From Danxiaibacter flavus (GTDB taxonomy: Bacteria > Bacteroidota > Bacteroidia > Chitinophagales > Chitinophagaceae), in NCBI RefSeq assembly GCF_041060425.1, contig NZ_JAULBC010000007.1, positions 434,001 through 498,000 of the forward strand: DNA of 64,000 nucleotides. The letters run 5' to 3'. Position 1 is the stretch's first letter. Every line of letters begins with the position of its first letter. Shown in pieces: positions 1 to 7,320 of this stretch. The translations under genes were made by a program, and so were the position numbers. The notes below the pieces were generated by a model. It did no database searches, was not told where the DNA came from, and saw only the letters and a program-made list of their open reading frames with translations.

Positions 1-125
1 GTGGCAATACTCCTGCTGTTTATTCCGATGGAAGATGAAGCAGTAGAGATAGCAGGCACGGTTGCCTGCAGTGACCCGTTGCTGCAATACCAACGCAACA
101 AACGTTAGCCTGTTTAAAAAAAATT

Positions 126-752
126 ATGCATAAAGAAAACATTATTACTGTGGGTAAGCCGATCAATGAAGCATCTAAAGCGCTCATTATGATACATGGC
201 AGAGGTGCGTCTGCTAATGATATACTATCACTGGCAGCATACTTACCTGTTAGCGAGTATGCATTACTTGCACCACAGGCTACCAACTTTACCTGGTACC
301 CTCTATCATTCCTGGCCCCGCCTGTGGAGAACGAGCCCTGGCTTTCTTCGGCACTTGGCTTATTAAAAAAGACTATAGACTGCATACAGGAATATGGTAT
401 CGATAAGAGGAATATATTTTTTCTCGGTTTCTCACAAGGCGCTTGCCTCATGCTTGAATTCGTCGCGAGAAATGCAGCACGCTATGGAGGTGCAGTGGCT
501 TTCACCGGCGGCCTCATCGGCGACAAAATATACCAGGATAACTATACAGGCACCTTTGAAGGCATGCCTGTTTTCATTGGCAGTTCTAATCCTGACATGC
601 ATGTCCCGGCAGAACGGGTACACGCATCATCTGCTATGCTACGTGCAATGGGCGCCAATGTAACCGAAAAAATCTATGATAATATGGGGCACACGATCAT
701 AGAAGATGAGATCAAACAGGCAACGGACCTTGTATTTAATCCGGCACACTAA
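126..752 (+). CDS. Alpha/beta-hydrolase, phospholipase/carboxylesterase family
   Basis: Cytoplasmic serine esterase of the phospholipase/carboxylesterase (dienelactone hydrolase-like) type, 208 aa, the usual family length. The nucleophile elbow GFSQGA places Ser103; Asp157 (SSNPDMHVP) and His189 (NMGHT) complete a plausible triad, and IMIHGRGA near residue 21 forms the oxyanion-hole strand. No signal peptide. The gene is followed after 54 bases by an acetyltransferase and then an FAD monooxygenase on the same strand, so an operon is likely. Related esterases (MhqD type) are known from quinone or catechol detoxification operons, which fits the oxidative neighbours, but the substrate is inference. 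Confidence 0.88.
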   Translation: MHKENIITVGKPINEASKALIMIHGRGASANDILSLAAYLPVSEYALLAPQATNFTWYPLSFLAPPVENEPWLSSALGLLKKTIDCIQEYGIDKRNIFFLGFSQGACLMLEFVARNAARYGGAVAFTGGLIGDKIYQDNYTGTFEGMPVFIGSSNPDMHVPAERVHASSAMLRAMGANVTEKIYDNMGHTIIEDEIKQATDLVFNPAH

Positions 753-806
753 AACATGCCCTCATGTTACGAGGTACGTTTCACTAAAACGCATAAAGAA
801 CAAAAG

Positions 807-1145
807 ATGGAACCTGTAGTAAACAATAGCAGTGAGCAGCAATTTGAGATAGAAACTGACGGATCAAAAGCGTACCTCACTTACCGGTTTTACAAGCAAA
901 GCATCGCATTCATGCATACGTTTGTGCCGGAACAATTGAAAGGACAAGGCATAGCTTCCATGCTTGCAACCGCAGCTTTTGCCCATGCAAAAGAAATGAA
1001 AAAACAAGTGATGGTCTATTGTCCGTTCGTAGCGTCTTTTATAAAAAAACACCCGGAGTACGAGGCTCAATTAGATCCTGCATACCATAACAAACGCCAA
1101 CCTGCTGCCGATGTCTTTAGCAAAACAAAAAACGCAAATCAATAA
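807..1145 (+). CDS. GNAT-type N-acetyltransferase (YjdJ/Gcn5-like, short form)
   Basis: Small acetyltransferase of about 112 aa. The acetyl-CoA loop is visible as LKGQGIASMLA, followed by VMVYCPFVASFIKKHPEY, the typical end of the short Gcn5-like family whose members usually begin near MEPVV. I therefore chose the ATG at 807; an in-frame ATG at 756 adds 17 residues unlike the family. It lies between the esterase and the FAD monooxygenase (9-base gap to the latter) and is probably co-transcribed. The substrate is unknown. Confidence 0.8.
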   Translation: MEPVVNNSSEQQFEIETDGSKAYLTYRFYKQSIAFMHTFVPEQLKGQGIASMLATAAFAHAKEMKKQVMVYCPFVASFIKKHPEYEAQLDPAYHNKRQPAADVFSKTKNANQ

Positions 1146-1154
1146 ATAGACATT

Positions 1155-2282
1155 ATGAAAATTATCATTATCGGTGGTTCGATTGGCGGGCTGAGCGCCG
1201 GCATCGCACTGCTTTGCAGGGGATATGACGTTGAAATCTATGAACGCTCCACGGGGCACATGCAGGACAGAGGCGCCGGCCTGGTCATCCAGCCCGATAT
1301 GATGAACTATTTGAACGAATATCATATTTCGGCGAAAGAAGTTTTTGGTGTGCCTGCCTATGAAAGACAGGTACTGGATAGTAAAGGGACAGTCACGCAC
1401 ACATTTCAAAACGACACCTCCTTTACTTCCTGGAACTATATCTGGCAACAGCTCAAAGATTATTTTCCTAATGAACGCTATTTCTTCGGTCATCAATTGG
1501 AAACTATAGAAGAAAACGAGCATCATGTAACGGTGCATTTCTCGAACGGAACAAGACAAACAGCAAACCTGGTGATTGGCGCAGATGGTTACGGCTCAGT
1601 AACAAGAAATCACTTTCTACCCAATACGGCGCCTACCTATGCAGGTTATGTGGCTTACCGGGGGCTCATACCCGAAAATGAAATGACTGATGCGGAAGTG
1701 GCTTTTTTTGAAAACAAGTTTTCCATTTATCCTTACCATCACTCACACCTGCTTTGTTACATGGTACCAGGCATAAAAGGTGAATTAAACAAAGGGCAAC
1801 GCCTATACAATTGGGTATGGTATCTCAATAAATCACACGAGCAACTGGCGGATATCCTGACGGGTAAAGATGAAAAAACAAGAATGTATTCAGTTCCTCC
1901 CGGCTTTCTTAGCAGCAAGTCTGTCAGCGACCTACATGCGCAGGCACACCAGGAGCTACCGAAAATTTTAAGAGACCGGGTACTCCAAACAGAAAGTCCT
2001 TTTGTCCAGGTAATAGTAGATATGGCTGTACTCAAGATGTATAACGGGCGGGTGGCAATACTTGGCGATGCCGCTTGTGTGGTACGACCACATACTGCCT
2101 CCGGCACTGCTAAAGCTTATCGGGATGCGATCGCACTTGCCAATTGTTTGCATTACCATAATGGTGATGTTGACAAGGCGTTACCCCATTGGAATGATCA
2201 ACAAATACGTGAGGCGTTACACCTCACTTCGTATGGTAAACAGTTGGCGCTAAGAAGTGGGCTCGGCATTAACCTTCATTGA
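1155..2282 (+). CDS. FAD-dependent monooxygenase (PHBH-like fold)
   Basis: Group A flavoprotein hydroxylase, 375 aa. The N-terminal dinucleotide-binding motif is GGSIGGLSAG at residues 7-16, followed by the strand ending VEIYERS; LVIGADGYGS is the DG motif near residue 140, and AILGDAACVVRP near residue 300 is the GD motif that contacts the FAD ribityl chain. All three hallmark motifs are present, so activity is likely. Family members hydroxylate aromatic or heterocyclic compounds with NAD(P)H and oxygen. The gene starts 9 bases after the acetyltransferase and is followed by an ABM-domain protein, both consistent with a small oxidative operon. The substrate cannot be named. Confidence 0.88.
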   Translation: MKIIIIGGSIGGLSAGIALLCRGYDVEIYERSTGHMQDRGAGLVIQPDMMNYLNEYHISAKEVFGVPAYERQVLDSKGTVTHTFQNDTSFTSWNYIWQQLKDYFPNERYFFGHQLETIEENEHHVTVHFSNGTRQTANLVIGADGYGSVTRNHFLPNTAPTYAGYVAYRGLIPENEMTDAEVAFFENKFSIYPYHHSHLLCYMVPGIKGELNKGQRLYNWVWYLNKSHEQLADILTGKDEKTRMYSVPPGFLSSKSVSDLHAQAHQELPKILRDRVLQTESPFVQVIVDMAVLKMYNGRVAILGDAACVVRPHTASGTAKAYRDAIALANCLHYHNGDVDKALPHWNDQQIREALHLTSYGKQLALRSGLGINLH

Positions 2283-2319
2283 ACACAATTTATTTCCCAA
2301 TACCTCAGCTATTAATCTT

Positions 2320-2871
2320 ATGGAAAAAGAAGGCGCAACGGTAGTCATCGCACACCAAATCATAGACGGTAAACACCAGGAATATGAAAACTGGCTGGAT
2401 GAGATCGGTCCCATTGCAAGAAATGCCAATGGTCATATTAACTGGCAGATCATTCGCCCTATTCCCGGTTTGACATATTTGTATACGATCATTATCCGCT
2501 TTGACACTATAGACAACCTGAAACTGTGGATGGAGTCAGAGGACAGGAAACGTCTGGTTGAAAAAATTCGCCCACTACTAAAAACAGATGACAATTATGA
2601 TATCATCACCGGTTTGGATTTTTTATTCAGTCCTCAAAACAATAAAGCAAAACCTCCTGTTCGCTGGAAACAATTTCTAACTACCTGGTCCGCAATTTAT
2701 CCTTTGTCCATACTCATCCCTTCAGCCCTGATTCCCTTTTTAAGAATGCTAAAAGTTCCTCCATCACGAATCGTTGATGCATTTTTTGTCTCAGGAATTA
2801 TTGTGTTCCTGATGGTTTATCTCGTTATGCCGCACTATACAAGATGGATAAAAAAATGGCTGTATAAATAA
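2320..2871 (+). CDS. Antibiotic biosynthesis monooxygenase (ABM) domain protein with two membrane helices
   Basis: About 183 aa. Residues 5-105 look like a dimeric alpha/beta ABM domain (VVIAHQIIDGKHQEYENWL, then INWQIIRPIPGL), and the C-terminal 70 residues hold two hydrophobic helices around FLTTWSAIYPLSILIP and VSGIIVFLMVYLVMP ending in a basic tail. This soluble domain plus two helices is a recognised ABM architecture. I prefer ATG 2320; an upstream in-frame ATG at 2257 overlaps the monooxygenase. It is 37 bases after the FAD monooxygenase and completes the operon. Whether it is enzymatic or a sensor-like membrane protein is open. Confidence 0.78.
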   Translation: MEKEGATVVIAHQIIDGKHQEYENWLDEIGPIARNANGHINWQIIRPIPGLTYLYTIIIRFDTIDNLKLWMESEDRKRLVEKIRPLLKTDDNYDIITGLDFLFSPQNNKAKPPVRWKQFLTTWSAIYPLSILIPSALIPFLRMLKVPPSRIVDAFFVSGIIVFLMVYLVMPHYTRWIKKWLYK

Positions 2872-3499
2872 ACCACTGCAAATATTTCTGTAAACAACGG
2901 AAAATCTGCGTACAGGACCCCGCAACGCTTTTTAAACCCACCTACTTATGTTACGATGAATAGTGCGAATTGATTTGTATTAGGCCAAGCAATTTGATTG
3001 AAGTTGAAAGCGGCAAGCGCGGATTTACAATTGAGCAGATTGTAAAAGCAGCGGCAGCGAGCGCCTTTTTTACAAATAAAACGAGGTACACTTCGGATTG
3101 TTGTTTTTGCCATCTTCTCTTCTTATCCCGCGAAGTTCCTGCACTTGTATTGGGATTAAAATCCTCATTTATCTGCCGGGCGAGATGCATTCCGCTAGTA
3201 GTGGAATAAACACGAAAGAAAATACAACAGCTGCACAGATATCAATGCAAAATCAAACAAGCCGCTCGACGAACGGCTTATTTGATTTTACTTTTAGTAA
3301 ATACCTGTACACTTTGTTGTTAGTGGGCTTTCGCTCAATTACCGTCCGGCACACCCAACAAGCAGGCGAGAGTGAGAAACACCAACAAGGACGAAAACAC
3401 CAGCAAGGGCGAGAAATTTCATACTTCCTAGCAAAATATCGCCTAATAGAACCTGACGTTTAAGAAAACTTTTCCTAGAAGGCGAAAAAGGAAGACGCT
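2872..3499. other. Gene-poor stretch at the edge of the accessory region
   Basis: No intact gene recognised. A short frame after position 2970 contains a helix-turn-helix-like phrase (LIEVESGKRGFTIEQIVKAA), possibly the tail of an XRE regulator, but without a start or continuation. A hairpin lies at 3250-3288 and a CACCARCAAGG-like direct repeat at 3380-3410. The stretch separates the oxidative operon from the first broken kinase. Confidence 0.4.
3250..3288 (+). terminator. Strong inverted repeat, terminator-like
   Basis: Perfect 15-base arms (AAATCAAACAAGCCG at 3250-3264 and its complement at 3274-3288) around a 9-base loop, with AT-rich outer ends on both sides, so it could end transcription from either direction. 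No intact gene ends directly at it. Confidence 0.5.
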
Positions 3500-4654
3500 C
3501 TATTTAAAAAAGCGAGGAATGTTCCATAAATGATTGATAAGTAATGTTAACCGCTTTATTTGCGCATTAAGTTTGGTTATAAGATGTATATCATCCTTAT
3601 TTTCAGTTTCTTCTAATCTTTGTTGAACAAGCTCACCAAAAATTTTCATACTGGTTACAGCCGTTTTTAACTCATGACCTGCAACTCCGATAAACTCATC
3701 TTTTTGCCTCAAAAGGTGACGAAGATGTGATTCAGAATCCCGTAGCATTTCTTCTGCCCTCGCTAGCTCAACTCTGGCCCAAATTCGGGACACAAGCTCC
3801 TGCATAAGGGCCAAATCCTCTGCCGTCCACTGACGCGTTTTTAAGTCAATGACAGAAAGTAAGGAATTGAATTTACCATCCTTTGCAAGTGGTACTGCAA
3901 TAAAGGACCTTACCCCCAAAGCAGCAAAGTTTTTGGCGTTGAACCGGGAGTCGTTAAAAGCATCGCAGGCAACAGAAAGCTTGCCCATTATTCATTCTTT
4001 CTGCTTCTTCGCGGCTCCATAATTCTTCTGTATCATATATTCCCTTTAATGATGGGACAAAATCGGCATTCCATCCATAATTTGCTACTGCAGTAGTCCG
4101 GTCATCAGTAATTTCCGCAAAACTGCACCACGGCACATCAAAGTGTTTTGCAATCTTTTCAGCTAGTTCGTCAAGGCCATTTCTTATATTTCTTAACATG
4201 ACTAGATCTCTGGTAATTTCCGAAAGGAAAGATTGATTTTTTTGATAAATTTTTACCTGCGTAATGTCTTTAAATAAAATGGCAATGTTGGCTTCAGAAT
4301 CTTCTCCTATTTTAACGTAAGATGCATCAAACCAACGTCCGAGGCTGTGAATATGCTGCTCCACCCGGACCAGCGTTGGAAACTCCGCTGCTTTTCGCGC
4401 ATATTGAAGTATTGTTGTCAGCAAGTTTGGCGACAATTCACTGGCTTTCTTGTCAATTACATCAGTCAATCCAGTGTGCCTTTCAAAGGACTGGTTAACA
4501 TGCCGAAGACCAGATCGGTAATATCTCCGGTTCTATCTCTTTGGGGCTCCAGGATTGCAACACCAAAATCGACGGCATCGAATAATCGTTGACATTCGTC
4601 AATCAGCGGAAGATGTAAGGAAGGCGATATATTGGTACTATTGCTTTTGTTCAT
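3500..4654 (-). pseudogene. Decayed PAS/GAF sensor histidine kinase
   Basis: Three fragments in successive frames form one kinase. 4654-4466 is an N-terminal PAS start ending LVFGM; shifting frame near 4500 gives VNQSFERHTGLTDVID, joining fragment 4469-3954 (rest of PAS, then GAF). A second shift near 3987 joins fragment 3988-3500, with the end of GAF (ALGVRSFIAVPLAKDG), a coiled coil and the dimerisation helix with phospho-acceptor motif VAGHELKTAVTSM. The protein then stops shortly after the helix: no N, G1 or G2 box of the ATPase domain follows. Two frameshifts plus loss of the catalytic domain make it a pseudogene. It lies divergently upstream of the DUF4402 pilus-like locus and may once have served it. 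Confidence 0.8.
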
Positions 4655-5231
4655 GCTCTATTATCTTTTAAGAGGCTAAATGGAATACTGCAAAAGGCTT
4701 GCAAAGTTTTAGAAACATGGAATTATCATCCCGCGGTAAGATATTGAGGAAGAGTTCCACACTATACGGAAAGTTGCACCCTTGAAATATTTTTCATAAC
4801 TCACTTTGCGGCAAGTGCTCAGAAAATGATCAGCAGGCAACAAATAATCTCCTGATATGATCGCCACTGGTTTGTTCACAGATGGGAAATAGACAGACAG
4901 AGTTTCTGCATTTTAATCTGCACAAAACGTAGGCAGAAAACCTCAAAATGCTTCATCGTCCGGAGCTAACTATGTACAAATTGAAAAAAGTAAGCTTTAA
5001 AATTTGCACATACTCTACCTCACGTAATCAATCATTTATTGAAAAAACTGTAACATTTCCGTTAGCCGAAGTATTACAAGCACGCAACATTGTTTGCCGG
5101 TTCTTTTTTTATTGGTGAAGTCATCCAAAGTCTACAGGAAGTCGTCCAAAGTCTACAGGAAAACCGTCCAAAGTCTACAGGAAATCCTGAATTGTCCACT
5201 TAGCTTTGCCCCGATTAAATCCAATATAAAA
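4655..5231. other. Regulatory intergenic region upstream of the DUF4402 gene
   Basis: A 577-base gap between the broken kinase and the first fibre-subunit gene. It holds three direct repeats at 5124-5183 and no supported gene. An open frame from 5094 runs into the DUF4402 gene, but its first 46 codons only translate the repeats and precede a clear signal peptide. Confidence 0.5.
5124..5183 (+). repeat. Three direct repeats spaced 21-22 bases, candidate regulator sites
   Basis: The 17-base unit TCCAAAGTCTACAGGAA occurs at 5124-5140, 5145-5161 and 5167-5183. The centre-to-centre spacing of 21 and 22 bases is about two helical turns and lies 49 bases upstream of ATG 5232. LytTR-family regulators typically bind direct repeats with this spacing; assigning them here is inference. 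Confidence 0.6.
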
Positions 5232-5735
5232 ATGAAAAAAGAGATCCTTCTCACACTTGCGCTTGCAGGTTTTACGATTGCTTCGAACGCACAATCAACT
5301 GCTAGCGCTACTTCTACAGCAACAATTGTTACCCCTATCAGCATTACAAAAAATGTCGACGTGAGTTTTGGTAACATCGCCGTGGGTGCATCCGGTGGTA
5401 CAGTAATACTAGCAACTGACGGAACACGTTCTACAACCGGGGGAGTTACTTTACCTACCACTACAGGAACTGTTACGGCAGCAGATTTCACCGTTACGGG
5501 TACCGACACTTACACATTCTCTATTACGTTACCTACAACACCGGTTACTCTTACCCGTGCAAGCGGCACTGAAACAATGGATGCTACTGCTTTTACAAGT
5601 ACTCCTTCAGGTTCAGGTACTTTAAGTTCAGGTACAAAAGATGTTAAGGTTGGTGCTACATTGACCGTGGCTGCATCGCAGGCTGCCGGAGTTTATACGT
5701 CGGGAGACTTTGATGTAACCGTTAATTACGAATAA
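5232..5735 (+). CDS. DUF4402 secreted protein, putative major fibre subunit
   Basis: 167 aa with a clear signal peptide (basic MKKE start, hydrophobic core, cleavage after SNAQ). The mature part is a small, Thr/Ser/Gly-rich beta-sandwich of the DUF4402 type: VSFGNIAVGASGGTV near the start and the C-terminal GVYTSGDFDVTVNYE typical of the family. Start 5232 is chosen because the signal peptide begins there. It is separated from the chaperone gene by a strong terminator, so it can be expressed at a higher level than the downstream genes, as expected for a major subunit. The role in surface fibres is inferred from the adjacent chaperone and usher-like genes. Confidence 0.85.
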   Translation: MKKEILLTLALAGFTIASNAQSTASATSTATIVTPISITKNVDVSFGNIAVGASGGTVILATDGTRSTTGGVTLPTTTGTVTAADFTVTGTDTYTFSITLPTTPVTLTRASGTETMDATAFTSTPSGSGTLSSGTKDVKVGATLTVAASQAAGVYTSGDFDVTVNYE

Positions 5736-5748
5736 TTGTCATTTTTTT

Positions 5749-5786
5749 GAAGGAAAAACGTTGATGACAGCGTTTTTCCTTCTTTT
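5749..5786 (+). terminator. Intrinsic terminator after the DUF4402 gene
   Basis: Perfect 12-base arms GAAGGAAAAACG (5749-5760) and complement (5771-5782) with a 10-base loop, then a T-run. It sits 14 bases after the stop codon and could act as a partial terminator before the chaperone gene. Confidence 0.85.
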
Positions 5787-5872
5787 AAAACTTCTTCGGC
5801 AGTAATATTATTTCCGAGGGTGCGGCCTATTAGGAATAATACTGATTTAATTTACCATCTACTTTCTTTTTT

Positions 5873-6733
5873 ATGTTGTCCTGCTTACTTCCTGGATCAT
5901 CGTTTAGTAATAGATCAAGGCGTTCCAGCATTTTATTTCCGGTTATTATGCTTTGCTTTTTTTCTTTAAAATGCTCAGGTCAGGGGAACCTTTTAATTAT
6001 GCCGAAAAGAGTGGTCTTTGAAGGTGTTAAGAGGTCAGAGGAATTGAATCTTGCCAACATTGGTCATGATACAGCCACATATATTATTTCTGTGATGCAA
6101 ATAAGAATGAAGGATGATGGTTCAGTTGAAAAAATCGACCGGCCGGACTCTGGACAAAATTTTGCTGACAGGAACTTCCGTTTTTTTCCGCATACCGTTA
6201 CCCTTGCTCCTAATGAAGTACAGGCTGTTAAAGTGCAACTGATAAAATCATCCGAATTGGCTACTGGTGAATACCGTTCTCATTTATATTTCAGAGCGAT
6301 ACGCAATTCTGATCCGCTCGGGGAAAAAGAGTTACAAAAAGACTCGGGCATATCGGTAAAACTTGTACCGGTTTTTGGCATGTCCATTCCTGTGATTATA
6401 CGTGTAGGTGAAAATACTTCCAAAGTAAGTTTTTCTGATATTTCATTTCACCTGGAAAAAGAAACAGATCCCGTTTTGAAAATTACTTTTAACCGTACCG
6501 GAAACATGTCGGTTTATGGTGATGTGCAAATAGATCATATTTCGCTGCAAGGTAAAGTAACACGTGTAGGTACAATAAAGGGCGTGGCGATTTATACGCC
6601 TAATGCTTTACGCCATCTTCAGTTTGAATTATATAAAATTAACGGGATTGATTATCATACCGGAACTCTTCAAATAACTTATAACTCATCAAACGACACA
6701 AAACTTTCAGAGGCGGAAATCAATTTGAACTAA
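5873..6733 (+). CDS. PapD-like periplasmic chaperone
   Basis: 286 aa with an N-terminal hydrophobic export segment (LFPVIMLCFFSL) ending near CSGQ. Two immunoglobulin-like domains are suggested: domain 1 begins LLIMPKRVVFEG and contains the donor-strand-like FFPHTVTLAPNEVQAVKV (the 'P...L.P...Q.V+V' pattern of pilus chaperones) and GEYRSHLYFRAI; domain 2 starts after the proline-containing linker VPVFGMSIPVIIRVG. In chaperone-usher systems such proteins cap subunits in the periplasm and hand them to the usher. It lies between two DUF4402 genes and upstream of the usher-like gene. Confidence 0.82.
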   Translation: MLSCLLPGSSFSNRSRRSSILFPVIMLCFFSLKCSGQGNLLIMPKRVVFEGVKRSEELNLANIGHDTATYIISVMQIRMKDDGSVEKIDRPDSGQNFADRNFRFFPHTVTLAPNEVQAVKVQLIKSSELATGEYRSHLYFRAIRNSDPLGEKELQKDSGISVKLVPVFGMSIPVIIRVGENTSKVSFSDISFHLEKETDPVLKITFNRTGNMSVYGDVQIDHISLQGKVTRVGTIKGVAIYTPNALRHLQFELYKINGIDYHTGTLQITYNSSNDTKLSEAEINLN

Positions 6734-6784
6734 AAATTAAGTCGCATACTCATTTGTGGTTTGCCAGAAATATTTATACAAGAA

Positions 6785-7294
6785 ATGAGCGTTACAAGCA
6801 ATATATGGTTAGTGTGTAAAAAATTATTTCAATTCGTTTGTGTTATCCTGCTCTTTATTATGCCTTGCACATGTGTGTATTCACAAAATGTGTCTGTGAT
6901 ACCTGTTCAAAATATCAGTTTTGGCGCCTTTTCTCCCGGCATTTCGGGTGGAACAGTGATTATTTCAGAAAATGGTTCACGTTCTGTTACAGGTAGCGTT
7001 ATTCCGTTTAATATGGGCATACAATATCATCCTGCTATATTCGAAATAGAAGCGCCTGCAGGCACTATTATCTCAATATTAATGCCTGACAATATTATAC
7101 TTTCCGGAAGCAATGGCGGCTCTGTTACATTACATTTAGATAAGACAGAACCTGCTATGCCTTTTAACACCACAGTATCCCCACCTGAACGAACCAGGGT
7201 AAGTATCGGAGGAACGCTTACAGCAGGAAGCTCTATGACCACCGCACCAGGCACTTACACCGGTTCTTTCTCAATCACGGTTAACCAGGAATAG
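6785..7294 (+). CDS. Second DUF4402 secreted protein, putative minor or tip subunit
   Basis: 169 aa from ATG 6785 (a TTG at 6761 is a weaker alternative). Signal peptide with hydrophobic core FVCVILLFIMPCTCVYS, cleavage near YSQ. The mature part repeats the DUF4402 pattern of the first subunit: ISFGAFSPGISGGTVIISENGSRS matches its VSFGNIAVGASGGTVILATDGTRS position by position, and it ends GTYTGSFSITVNQE. It is more divergent and lies 51 bases after the chaperone and 26 bases before the usher-like gene, consistent with a low-abundance subunit. Confidence 0.8.
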   Translation: MSVTSNIWLVCKKLFQFVCVILLFIMPCTCVYSQNVSVIPVQNISFGAFSPGISGGTVIISENGSRSVTGSVIPFNMGIQYHPAIFEIEAPAGTIISILMPDNIILSGSNGGSVTLHLDKTEPAMPFNTTVSPPERTRVSIGGTLTAGSSMTTAPGTYTGSFSITVNQE

Positions 7295-7320
7295 GAAATC
7301 TTAAATTTATAATCATTCTA

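Noticed and set aside
1..108. Frame 1 is open from the window edge to a TAG at 106-108, and frame 3 ends at 38; either could be the end of an upstream gene.
   Set aside because: Neither C-terminus is recognisable and the two are mutually exclusive, so no gene is called.
2970..3209. Frame with a helix-turn-helix-like phrase LIEVESGKRGFTIEQIVKAA.
   Set aside because: Too short, no start codon and non-helical continuation; mentioned only as possible debris.
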